The notes below the pieces were generated by a model that was not told the DNA's origin, searched no databases, and saw only the letters and a list, made by a program, of their open reading frames with translations. Shown in pieces: positions 35,420 to 45,887 of a DNA stretch of 64,000 bases (position 1 is the stretch's first letter; every line of letters begins with the position of its first letter). The translations under genes and the position numbers were made by a program. This stretch comes from Phytophthora hibernalis (lineage: Eukaryota; Oomycota; Peronosporomycetes; Peronosporales; Peronosporaceae): positions 1-64,000 of the forward strand of contig JAAKBF010000290.1 of assembly GCA_012656075.1 (NCBI GenBank), read 5' to 3'.

Positions 35420-35645
35420 ATTCGCATCCGCCTGACCTGGAACAATCCTCCTATTTGATTGGCTATCGAAAATTTACCGGTACTGTCTATGCGCCTTGCG
35501 CAAGTGCGACATGGAATTCGGCTGTGTTCCGCGGAGCGGATGCGGCCAGACTTTAAGATGGGCCCTTTAGATTTGGAAGACCGCGGTCAGGGTCTGAAAC
35601 CCTGAACGCAGATCTATGTCCAGATCGCCCCGTCCTTAAGAGGGT

Positions 35646-35772
35646 TAACCCAATCTGGAGTTGAAAACGCTCATGCAAACGTATTGTATGTGGAGTTGAA
35701 AACGCTCATGCAAACGTATTGTATGTTAACCCAATCTGGAGTTGAAAACGCTCATGCAAACGTATTGTATGT
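35646..35772 (+). repeat. 35-bp tandem repeat in the E LTR region
   Basis: The unit GGAGTTGAAAACGCTCATGC plus 15 more bases occurs identically at 35657-35691, 35692-35726 and 35738-35772. TAACCCAATCT precedes the first and the third copies. The exact identity indicates recent duplication or an assembly effect. Confidence 0.95.
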
Positions 35773-37028
35773 GGCGTCCCGCCTCGCCTAAAGTCTGAAC
35801 GCCCGTGTAACCGGAACTCGCCGTGTCCACAAGTACCTAGTGAAGCAGAAAACCAAGAAAAGAATACCGTGGGAAGCCTTTACAGTGAGTGTACCTTTGG
35901 TCGCAAGACCTTGGATGCACTTTAGTTCCTGGACGCAGATACTGAGCGTACAAAATATTATGTGCGCCCAAGGTCATCCTGCTCTGTGAGGCCGTACACA
36001 TCGGTTTCAAGTTATATCCAGGTTCAAGAACCCTGAGTGTAGGTGGAAAATACTTGCGTTTAAGATATCAAGAATCCAGCAAACACAAAGACACGGCCCC
36101 TTGAAGATGGGAAGATCAACCCACAAAGTGTCAACGTCAACATTCAGTTTAATCAAATCAAGTCAAAGCAGAAGATCGCAATGAAGGAACACAGAAGAAC
36201 ATCGAAGAACGAAGACAACAAGATACCATTTACGAATAGCTAGCGATAGGCTAGTAAAGATAACAATCAGAGTTCGTTTACCCCTACTACACTGCTTCTG
36301 ACAAGCGGGAAACGGGTCCGCCGATCAGTTAAGGACGGTTCGGTGTGGGGCTCCCTAAAAGATTCAAGTCCAGTTGTGAGGGGATCATTCAAGAAGGTGT
36401 CTGACGTGATCCTTGCATTCCATTTTCTAGTTGATCCCGGTGCGTGTACGGTAAGGGCGGTGTTTCATTTCATATTGACAAGACCTTCTTGGGTGATTAG
36501 TAGCAGTCATCCCCAAGAATATTTGATAGACTGTGTTTAAGGTAGGATTGTATTAGTGTGTGTTATTTCACTCATCTGAGGGTGGTGCGCGTGTGAAAGG
36601 GCTTCAGGGTTGACCAGTACCCTGAATGCAGCCCTAGCTGACTGGCGTTCAGACCCACCGCTCAAGGGTGTATAAGAATAAGTAGCGGCTGTTTGTTGTA
36701 TATAACTCTGTATTTGTATTGGTTATCTGAAAGTGGTGTTTCTTCTGGGTTCTCGGATCCGGATTCAGACATTGGAGAAGTGCGTTCCGGAAGTGAACGT
36801 TACGCCCGACATTTTCAAGGCCTATTTGTATTGGACAACTCAAATGGTGGCAAATCCAGCCCCCCGAATTAATCGACGCCGATAGAGATTACACAAGGTG
36901 CCACGCCACTCTGAATCGCGGTTTCAAGGAACTACGTTCAGGGTTTACACCCCGAGGCTTAAGTTTCAGAACTAAGTCTGGGCTACCGCTATACACTTGG
37001 GCGAGAAAGTTTCATCGACTTCGTCACA
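35773..37028 (+). other. Probable remainder of the E 5' LTR and leader
   Basis: No gene. Several motif words (35795, 35929 variant, 36621 variant, 36645 reverse, 36930 reverse) and an A-rich stretch near 36080-36260. The right end TCGTCACA next to the primer binding site supports an LTR. Confidence 0.5.
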
Positions 37029-37030
37029 AC

Positions 37031-37050
37031 TGGTGGGCGTGCCCGGATTT
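37031..37050 (+). promoter_or_regulatory. Primer binding site of element E
   Basis: TGGTGGGCGTGCCCGGATTT follows CACA plus AC exactly as in elements A and B but has a different sequence, implying a different tRNA primer. Confidence 0.65.
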
Positions 37051-37131
37051 GGGGTCCTAGGATTTCACCGGAGTTGTTTGTATTAGTAGGAATTGAAAAG
37101 TTGGGTCTCGTTAACTTCTAACTACTCTCTA

Positions 37132-37755
37132 ATGGCGGGAGGACGAGGCAAGCAGAAAGGAGGGCGCGGAGACGGCGAACAAGCGACACGTTTGTCGCGC
37201 CGAACGCAAGGACTGCCTGCGGAAGAGCACAAAGACTTGGACACGATGGCCCGAGAACGACGTGCCCGACGGAAGGCAGAACAGGAAGCGAAGCCGGCTG
37301 TAGCTGAAAAACAGTCGGTTGCTGAGCCGGAAGCTGCGGACGACTTAGTGTCGACCGAGGATGCTGGCAATGGCGACCTGCGTTCAGAGGTCAAGCCTGA
37401 ACGCATCCCGGAAGAGCAGGCTCAAGCGATTGAGTCTGCACAGGCGTCTGTGGGAGGCGCCGATGAGGTTAAGACCCCGGCCGCAGATCGAGTTTCGGAC
37501 ACTCTGCTGCCGGTTGATGAAGAGAAGGAGTACGCTGAGGAGATGCAGGTCAAGAAGGAGCCGCAAATTGTTGAGAGAGTGGCGTTTGAGGACGCGAATG
37601 TGTCTTCTCGCATGATGGCTTCATCGCATGAACCCTCGCAGCAGAGTCCAGTGTCGGTGCCTGAGACGGCACCTATCAGTACCCTGAACGAAGAATCCGC
37701 GCACCGGGAGCTGAACGCAGAAATGTGTTCAAGCTCGAATGTGCAGATGAGTTAA
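37132..37755 (+). CDS. Element E first open frame (probable gag N-terminus)
   Basis: Starts 82 bases after the primer binding site at MAGGRGKQKGGRGDGEQATR and stays open for 207 codons. It is hydrophilic: basic N-terminus, a charged helix (MARERRARRKAEQEAKPAV near 37246) and a long Glu/Ala/Ser-rich region that is probably disordered. The family word CTGAACGC is embedded in it and is read as PERI, LNEE and LNAE in different contexts. Identification as gag is from position only; no gag core motif is visible. Confidence 0.5.
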   Translation: MAGGRGKQKGGRGDGEQATRLSRRTQGLPAEEHKDLDTMARERRARRKAEQEAKPAVAEKQSVAEPEAADDLVSTEDAGNGDLRSEVKPERIPEEQAQAIESAQASVGGADEVKTPAADRVSDTLLPVDEEKEYAEEMQVKKEPQIVERVAFEDANVSSRMMASSHEPSQQSPVSVPETAPISTLNEESAHRELNAEMCSSSNVQMS

Positions 37756-37758
37756 GAC

Positions 37759-38460
37759 TTGGTTACAAGAACACCAGACTCTTCACGGGGCGAGGCGACG
37801 GCGAAGGAATTCATTGCTCGACAAGTTCATCGTTGGGAGCAGGTGCGATCAGGACTGGTCGTCCCTCCGAACGTTGTGTATGCCTGGCCGACACCAGCAC
37901 TTGATTTTGTGGCGTGGTTGGAGCCTGCGATGAGGACGTCTGACTATCTGCGACACCGAATGGCTCTGCCAAACTTGGATGCTGCTTGGATTGTCGAGTT
38001 GAACCCTGAACGCAGAACATTTGTAATCGCGGAGGACCTGACCGCAGTCACGGTCCCTCCAAGCAAGCTGACTCCGCGCGAATGTGCTGCCCTCGTACAA
38101 ACTCTTCTCTTCGAGGCTGGATTTGAATTCATCAATGTGGTTCCAGACTGGTATCGCACATGAGCTTCTCAGATCGAGCAAGCATATGTATGTTCAGTGG
38201 TTGAAGAAGTTCAACAACTTGTTACGATTGAGCTGCTCGAGTGGAAACAGTTGACTGTCGGTCTGCCGTTCAAGATAATCCCGAACGCAGACGTTCTCAA
38301 CCCCACCGAAGTCCTGAACGCAGTGAAACATGAGCCAGCTTTAAGACTGAACGACGATGGTGAAAGCGAAGATCGATTGATGTCAGACTACGAAGTGGAG
38401 CTACTCGGAAAACGTCGGGTGCGTACGCATCTTCTTCGGAAAATTAAGCTTTTACGCTAG
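37759..38460 (+). pseudogene. Element E second and third frames, unknown gag part
   Basis: The frame 37759-38163 directly follows the first frame's stop and contains FIARQVHRWEQVRSGLVVPP, MRTSDYLRHRMALPNLDAAW and LNPERRTFVIAEDL, compact globular-looking sequence. The frame 38197-38460 continues (QLVTIELLEWKQLTVGLPF). They probably formed one protein with the first frame. No known domain recognised. Confidence 0.45.
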
Positions 38461-38865
38461 ACCCCGGTTGGTCACGACCGTGAAAGGCCTGATGAGTCTT
38501 GGACGCAGCTTCGTCTTGAAGACTGCAGACACTGCATGTGTAGGTATGTTCTTCGCATTTAAAAACCAGGTCACCGACCTCAAAAATTTCAACATTGCCT
38601 CTGCCTTTAGCATCTGTATGTTCTTTTTACATGTCTTGGCTCTCAGTCATAGTGACTCTGACATGTCATAAGACACTAAGTCGCGTTGACACAAAGGCGT
38701 CAACCTGACGTCGAACTTTAGCAGGGCTGACTTCAGCAAAGCCGCTCGGCTAACCCTCCCCACTAATCCCAGAACCACGGAGTGGCGGCGTGAGCGGGAC
38801 GCGCGGGTTGGTTAAGCCGTCCACGCAGAACGGTATATAACCGGTGGAACCATGTACCGCATTAT

Positions 38866-39510
38866 TCAATGCAAACTGAACGAGTGGAAGCATAGCGCTC
38901 CTGCGCTTAGGGTTTCAGCACAAATGCTGCGTACGATATCATCGATAACGCGATTAACGCGTTCCGTTTGACCGTCGGTCTGAGGGTGGTCCGCGGTGGA
39001 CATGTCTAACCGGGTGCCCAGCACCTTGAAGATGGATAACCAAAACTTCCCGGTAAACGGGGATCTCAATCCGAGACGAGAGCATTGCCTCCGGCAACCC
39101 GCACTGGTGAAAAACACGATCGAGAAAGATCGTAGCCGTGTCTTCTCCTGTAATGGAGTCCGGCACAGACGCAAGATGAGCCATCGTGCTCAGACGGTCA
39201 ACAAACCCACGATTCCGGTGTTGACTGCCGAGTCATTCGGCAGGCCAAACACGAAATCCATACTCATGGATTGTCAGCATCCTGTCGAAACAGGCAAACT
39301 TGCCAGTGACGGCGACGAGTGAGGAGACGGCTTTACACGTTGACACGTCTCACACGTACGTGCTTGTCCACATATAAAACTTGGGCCATCAATAGTGTGT
39401 GCTCACAGAGCTATAAGTCTTCTCACTGCCGAGATGGCCGGCCACAGGCGTGGCATGAGCCTCATACACTCGACGCCTGCCAAACAGTTATTGACAGGGT
39501 GAGTTTTGGT
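38866..39510 (-). pseudogene. F integrase (frameshifted)
   Basis: The minus strand shows an H2C2-type start (YEAHATPVAGHLGSEKT near 39460), VDRLSTMAHLASVPDS near 39200, FLDRVFHQCGLPEAMLS near 39110, and after a frame break RLDMSTADHPQTDGQTERVN near 38990. The final glutamate is in QTERVN. This is the standard Ty3/Gypsy integrase type, clearly different from the integrases of A, B and C (which read YHPQANGQQERS). Confidence 0.8.
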
Positions 39511-39679
39511 CTGTAACTCAGTCCATTCTAGGAATATAAACATGCTATTTAGATATGACCTGCGTATTAAAGCCTAGAGTCTAGTATAGGTGTCAACATC
39601 CGCAATTATGACGTTCTTGACAGGGCTAGTATACAAACCATCGCATATCCGGCTGCGTCTAAAGTATCGGCAGGACCAG

Positions 39680-40800
39680 ACCGCACAAAATTTAAGACAG
39701 GATTGCCGATCCTCTACGCGCATTGAGCGCTTTCTTTGTGTCCTCAAGGACAACTTTATCCAGAAGCGACGACGAGTTCAACTCCTCATGTGGTCTTATA
39801 ACTACCACTTCGCCTTGCTCGCCGGCCTTGAAGCCGTCTCCGAATTCGGTAAACGACAGCTCGTCCAGCTCTAACAGAGCTTCTAGAGCGGGCAGCGCCC
39901 CGACGCTGACGTCCTCATCGACATCACCGGTCACACCATTGACGAGGGTGTATAATTGTTCGCTATCACACCTAGTCACATTTAATGTCTGACAGACGCC
40001 TTGCGTCGCACAGTCGACATTCGACGTCGCTGCCTCCTCCGCGCAGACGGGGTTCGCCTGGAAGAGATGAGGGCGTTGACAGTTACAGGTGTCGCCACCT
40101 CGTGTTGCCTCGAAGAGGCCTCCATGTCGAAAGCGACATGCGGTGACGAGCTACCTGACTCGCAGGCCCCACCCAGTGGAATATGTGCCACCCCACACGC
40201 ATGAAGAGGCTCGCCGCCATGATGCCTCGTCTCATGGCTGACCTCCCTTCACTGGTATACAACGGTTCTTCACCGCAGTGGCGATCACCGTTCAACGAAT
40301 TACGTGCCGTTCCACCAACCGTCCTCGAGCTCGGCGTCAGAACCACTGTCCAAGACAGCCTAAATGTCGACAAACTCAGACACTCCAATATCTAGCACAT
40401 TGACCGATTCGGTCCAGTGCTCGCGCCAATAGCGCTTTCGCTGCCTAGCAAAGGTGGGTTCATGGCTCGCCAAAGCTCCGTAAGGGGAAAAGCGCGTTGC
40501 GCTCAAGGTCTTCGACCACCAGTCGATCCATGCCTCATGGCGTTCTAGCCAGACCAGGGACCTTGGATACATTGACACAGGCTCCCGTCGCGAGACGGAC
40601 GGTAATGGTACCACTCACCCGCGCCACTAGCGCCTCAGCATAGTGCTGAATTCCTTCCACCGTGGAGCGTCGAGCATAGTTTCCCGACGCCCCAGAGTCG
40701 ATCAAGATTGTCCATGGCTTGTAAATGCCCTTGATGGTCGCTTGAATGACTATCAAGCCTGGCTTGCGTTCACGTTCTGTGTTCAAGAGTACGGTGCTCA
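39680..40800 (-). pseudogene. F protease and pre-RT region; RT deleted
   Basis: The protease active site reads WTILIDSGASGNYARRS near 40720 (DSGAS variant of DTGAS), followed by MAWLERHEAWIDW-type sequence near 40550. The region 39979-39692 (VSVGALPALEALLELDELS, VVVIRPHEELNSSSLLDK, TKKALNARRGSAIL) is the segment that precedes RT in this family. The RT itself is missing: integrase sequence starts within about 200 bases. Confidence 0.75.
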
Positions 40801-40999
40801 GCGGGGCTAAGTCTTACCGTCAACCTTTTCTTAGAGGCTAAACAGAACTTAGTTCTACCCCATTAGGCCGCCCCGCGCCTACTGGGTGCTACCATTTCCC
40901 CGCGACGAACCAGAGTACTGGTTAGAAGCAAAGCTTCTGCACGATGGACCCCGACGCTGCTTGCGAAGCGGACACCCGCCCGCAGGTGTCGGGTATCAC

Positions 41000-41841
41000 T
41001 GTCGGGTAAGATCACGCAAAAATTCTCACTACCAAATGGTATGAGCCCCACCAACAACACTCGCTTCTCCTTGTCAGATCAACGAACGTTGGATCAAACC
41101 TGAAGACCAGGAACGATCCCTTACGCCGGGGTTGGATGTGAACCCTCTGTACACCTAGATTGTATTAGGCCAACCCCATAACCTGCACCACTAGCCACGA
41201 GCGAGGGCTAGGATGCAATATTGCGCTTCCGCGCGACCCCCAATCCCTCAGAAGAAAGGGTACCGGCTGTCAAGCCTAATACGGGTTTGCCAAAGTAAGA
41301 CCTCGGCGGCTAGTAAAATATGTATGGAACACTCGGTTCCACTATAATATATGGTGAACGACGCTTCTGGTCGCTCCCAACACTCGGCCACTCTAATCTC
41401 TTGACTGACCAGCAACAAACCCTCGGTTCAATGTACCTTAGGCTCGCTGACCAGCATCACACAAGCCGAGCGTATCCAGACCCTAAGATAAGCTATCTGG
41501 ACTTACCGAAGACGGACTTAACCCTTGGTGACTTGGGGGACGACTGCTGATTTTTTTGTTGATATATGGCTCTGAGAGCCTTTGTAGCCAATCATATAGC
41601 TAGTCCTATACGTAAATACAAATATCCAGTGTGAACAGATTCCCGTATGTGATCCTGTTCCCGGCTCTATAAGACCGAGGGTACGAAACAGAAATGGGTA
41701 CAAACGAGGGTTTAGACTCTCGGTCACTAAACTATCGTGGTCACTGTGGCGCGGGGAATGTAATCCGCCAATCAAGCCGGTCACTTTCTTTCAGCAAGGA
41801 CAACCTTTCCGACTGGCGACCGAGCGTCCCAAAACCCAAGA
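41000..41841 (-). repeat. Element B 3' LTR
   Basis: On the + strand begins TGTCGGGTAAGATCACGC and ends CCCAAAACCCAAGA (terminal CA mutated to GA). Compared with the other LTR, most differences fall in the first 190 bases; the remaining 650 are nearly identical. Confidence 0.95.
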
Positions 41842-41984
41842 CCACAACCGCCCCCGACTCGGCGTAAGCTCCCACAAGTAGTGTGCGTCGTGGTGCTTCA
41901 CATCTTCGCACCATGGCTCATCCGTCGCGTCTTCGCAGCGACGCCACCGCAGCCGCTCTCCGTGCTATCTCTCCGGGCGACGAG

Positions 41985-42059
41985 GTAAGCTTCCCACCTT
42001 CATCATTTCAACATCCTGCGCATCTTCTAGCTCTTCGTTCCATCTTTTCAATATCACAG
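41985..42059 (+). other. Candidate intron 1 of the B antisense gene
   Basis: GTAAGC donor after GAC GAG, acceptor AATATCACAG; 75 bp, phase 0. The length is a multiple of three and it contains no stop, so the frame alone does not prove it. The strong donor and pyrimidine-rich body support it. Confidence 0.55.
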
Positions 42060-43080
42060 GCACGATCGCAGGGGACTGCCGATGCTCCTGCCGACGTTCC
42101 CGGCCTTGTCGAGCCCTCGGTACCGACTCCACAACGTCCCGATGGTCCTCCGCCAGCTGGCGGCGGAGCAACCGAGGGTTTGTCGCTTCACACACCTCCG
42201 TCATCGCCCGACGTCTCGCCACCTAATTCGTGGTACACCTGCGGCGGCCTACGGACCCTTGGCCGCCCGGGACATTCTACTTGCCTCGGTGGGGGTGTCA
42301 GACCAACACCTCCGGCGTCACTCCTCCTCCAGTTGCCCCAACCAAGCCTTCGGTCTCTGCCCTGGACGAGCAGCGTCTCCTCCAGTTGGGTCAGCTCGTC
42401 GTTGGTGTGGCCCGTCAGCGTCCTCGGAGAGTCGATTCGTCACTCGACAACCTTATGGAGCGCGCCACAGACCTCGGTGACGTTCTGAAGGCAGCCGTGG
42501 CTCCCGCCCAACTTCCACCGGGTGAGGCCGAGCTCATCGTCGACCTACGTAATGAGGTGGCAGAGCTCAAGGCCCGACTCGCCGACACCGAGGACCGTCT
42601 CCAAGCAGAGACGCTGGAACGCGAGAAGTTCGAGCGTTTCTGCACCCAGGCCTCGAGCGATGATAGCCGTACTCGTGAATCTCTGGATGACCTCCGCCAG
42701 TCATACTTTGCTCTCAAGGACGAGCACGACCAGGCTGCCGCATCTGCACCAGCCCAACACTGTCATGGTCGACCACGACCGCATCGTGAGGCTGTGGGCT
42801 GCTCGTGCGACCACGGCCGAGGCTTCGGCTACGTCGACGCAGCGACTCCTCCACCAGGATCGTGAGCGTTTCAAGGCAGGCCTGGTGGCATATACAGAGC
42901 AAATGGCCAAGCATCGGGCTGCTCTCGAGGCTTCTGACCAAGCCTCGGTCGGTTCCGTTTCTCCTCAGGTTCAAGCCCTCGAAGCTCAGGTCGCGAGCTT
43001 GAAGCGGGCGAACTCCATTCTGCGTCGCCACGCTGCTCTCCACGAGATCGATGTTGATACATTGGTGCTTGCTTCTGCTG

Positions 43081-43141
43081 GTACGTTATACTCTTCTCTT
43101 TTGCCCCATCGGTCTTCCTACGTTCTTCTTCCCTCGTTCAG
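43081..43141 (+). other. Intron 2 of the B antisense gene
   Basis: Donor GTACGT, long pyrimidine tract, acceptor CTCGTTCAG; 61 bp. The upstream coiled-coil frame and the downstream GITADNIDW frame are in different registers, and removing exactly these 61 bases joins them (A-S-A-G then I-T-A-D). The intron is phase 1. Confidence 0.8.
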
Positions 43142-45540
43142 GTATTACTGCGGACAACATCGACTGGGAGTTGCTCGCCCTCGCTCCTCCGAGCATCACT
43201 TCGAAGCGCAGTCGGAGTGCGTCTTCGGAGAGTTCGGAAGACAGCGATGAAGAACCCAAGGCCTCGGACTCGGGGTCCAAACCTCCAGCGCAGGCAGCAT
43301 CGGCCGCTGGTGATGCATCCGAGGATTTGGACGACCTGCCGCTCATTCAGTCGGTGTCCCAACGTCGAAGGAATCGGCGCAAGCATGTCCGGCAGCAAAC
43401 ATCACCAGCTGCGCCACAGCAGGCGACGCCGACGCATCCTCCGCACGTTCCGTCGGGGCCGTCGAAGTCGACTCTTCCTGCTAACAAACGGTTGGGTCGT
43501 CCATCTAGGAGTTTGGGTGCCCCGGCTCGAGGGAATACACCCAAATCTTCGGTCAGTTCGCCACCACCTCTCCAAGCGTCTGGACTTCCTGCTGGATCGC
43601 TACCGAGCTCCTCGGTGAGTTTATCACCGAGGTCGCCGCCGCCATCGCCTCCTGCAGGGTCGCCACCGTGTCCTCCTCCTGGGTCTCCACCTGTATCGCC
43701 GCCTGTATCACCGCCGAGAGGATCACCGCCAAGTCCTCCTCCTGGGTCCCCACCGAGTTCTCAACCTGGGTCTCCACCGGCCGAAGTCATTGACTTGCCG
43801 GGTGATGAGGTCGATACCGATGCTCGGACGGGATCCTCGGATATGGGTCATTTTCTTCAGCGGTGGTTACGCCGCCTCATCGTGATGGTCGGCCCACCCG
43901 CAGTGCGTCAGTGTTGGCCTCTTTGCGGTCTCAGAGGGAACTAGAGACTCTGGGGGCGCCCGATGATTTCATCATCGGGTCCCCGTCATCGTCCGAGTCT
44001 TTTCAAAACCTCAGGGTTGCCTATTGTTCCGGCCTTACCCAAAAGCTCGGTGACTCCGACGCCACCAGTATCGTCGCAGACGGACTCGGTCGTGACTCCA
44101 TCGACTTCGTCTGTATCGACTCAGCCTACCCCGACTCCACCGAGCGTACCGGCTGTTCCTGTATCGCAGCCGGTCTGCGCGTCATTGCGTCGTCGGGTGG
44201 GGTACCGATCACCTCTTCGGTCACGACGCCTGTGACCTCGGTGGTGGTGTCTACACCGGTCCCTGCGAGTGTGGTATCGTCGGCCACTGCTGGGTTGTTT
44301 GTGGGGATCACCGATTGGTTCGACGCCTGCTGCTGCCGTTCAAGGGCATACACCGAGGTCTCGGTCGGGTCTCCGGCGGTCATACACCCAAGTGACGGCT
44401 ACGCTTTCCACGGTTCCTGGCACCGACCCAAATACTTTCGCGCCGGTGGTACCTACTGCGCCAGGGACACCGTCACAGCGCCTTGCTCTGATGGCCGGGC
44501 CATATTTGACGCCTGTGTTCTTTGCTCCGGGTGCCTAGGCGGCCTGGTGCCAGATTCACAACAGTAGCCTGATTCCACCTATTGCCAAAGGTGTCGAATC
44601 CCCGTGCTCGGTGGCTGGCATCCAGGCTATGAAGGATTGGGCCAATCGAGCCCATCCCTGGCAGCAAATGCGGTTGAAAATGCCGGAGCGACCATGTTGT
44701 TTCGCCAATGACAAACACCCGCTTGGCACCAATATTTCGACTCGTGCCACCGGCCTGGCTCGGTCCGTCAAGATGTGGCGCCAATTTCAGGGTATTTTCA
44801 CGGACCGGACCGAGAAGGCAGACCTGGATCTAGCACTGTGGGAGCGCCGCCACTGGGTTCAAGTTGCTGCGGTCGAAACACCTTCGGAGCATGGCTCAGA
44901 GGCTTGCCGCTGGTGATCCCTCGGTCGACACGCTTCGTGTCGCCTGGGCTGAGTACAACAAAGCTCGCAATCGCCGGGCAGACCGATTACGCCAGCAAAT
45001 GGTGTATCGGTGTTGGAAGTGGTGCGTCGAGCGCCCTGGTAAGCCTCGTGAAGCGCAGACCGAGCTTTTGTTGGAGCCCAGCTACCTGCAATACTCGTTC
45101 GAGGTAATCGAGTGGGCTCCGACGTCCGAGGACTGGGTGGTGAGCTCGTCACCCTTGACTCACGTCAGCTCTGGCGGAACTGTTGGGTGGACGCATCTTC
45201 CAGCCATCCGTTCAACACGACGTTCACGCCATGTAGTCCTCCGGCGCCTTTGTTCGTGCCTCGTGGTATGACCGAGGCGGAGGTAATCTCTGGGATCATG
45301 GTGGATCCGTCGTTGCCACAAGCCTCGGTCGTCTCCCCATGGGTAGATCAAGCCTCGGTGGCTCTCCTCCAGAATCCGCCGACGGTGAAGAGAAGAAGGA
45401 AGGCGAAACCGAGGATTCAGCACATCCAGCTCCTGCGCCTGCGGCTACCATCGAGTCGGCTCCTGGATCGTCATCCAGCTTGGACGCAGGCCGACATTGC
45501 GTCCACTGCCGACGTCTAGACCTCGGTCGCGTGTTTTTCT

Positions 45541-45887
45541 GCTTCGTTCTTCCTTCGCATATCTACCCTGACACCGGCCGAGCCCCGTAGTCAATCGTAG
45601 GTGTAGTTCGGCCTAAGTAATCCCATTCAATCCAAGTTCAACTCAAAATTGCTCACTTCATATAGACATATACAATTTTAATGCAGCAGTCATCTTCGTC
45701 TGACACTACGGACTGCATAATCCCCGTAGGCAGTTCTTCTCGTCACTTCTCCGTGTTAAACCGACCTCCTAGGAGACTTGGTCGACCAGTGATCAGTGAC
45801 TTCCATTCTGGTACAGTCTCACATTTCGTCTGATTCTACGGGCTGTACCAACCCCGTAGGCAGTTCAATCCTCGGTAGGGGTTCGAG
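45541..45887. other. Gap between the two convergent genes of element B
   Basis: No supported reading frame. It contains a partial direct repeat: GACACTACGGACTGCATAAT near 45702 and a similar CTACGGGCTGTACCAACC near 45837, each followed by CCCGTAGGCAGTTC. It probably holds both 3' untranslated regions, so sense and antisense transcripts would overlap or meet here. Confidence 0.5.

Larger units (their letters stand above)
35590..38660 (+). mobile_element. LTR element E, 5' portion
   Basis: A presumed 5' LTR ending TCGTCACA at 37028, a two-base spacer AC, a primer binding site at 37031, then gag-like frames from 37132 to 38460. The LTR/spacer/PBS layout is the same as in A and B. The word CTGAACGC and close variants recur about a dozen times through both the LTR and the frames. 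The left LTR boundary is not determined because no second copy is in the window. The element is cut off near 38.7 kb, before the F integrase relic. Confidence 0.6.
41913..45519 (+). pseudogene. Antisense gene of element B (spliced, coiled coil, conserved C-terminal domain)
   Basis: Lies opposite to gag-pol, starting 72 bases inside the 3' LTR. Order: Met at 41913 (MAHPSRLRSDATAAALRAIS), intron 1, a Pro-rich part, a coiled coil at 42440-43075 (LIVDLRNEVAELKARLADTE, FKAGLVAYTEQMAKHRAALE), intron 2 and GITADNIDWELLAL. An acidic/Ser and basic stretch follows (KRSRSASSESSEDSDEEPK, RRRNRRKH), then Pro-Gly-Ser repeats at 43630-43785 and VIDLPGDEVD. The conserved domain at 44590-45100 has IQAMKDWANRAHP, LALWERRHWVQ and VAWAEYNKARNRRADRLRQQ, matching the antisense ORF of element A. 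Frame breaks near 42230, 42740 and between 43.9 and 44.9 kb. The composition suggests a nuclear, partly disordered protein; function unknown. Confidence 0.7.

Noticed and set aside
32666..35450. E-type word CTGAACGC in the convergent unknown genes, to assign them to E
   Set aside because: Only loose partial matches (for example CGAACGCAAG near 34436, CTGCGTT near 34769); not enough to assign membership.
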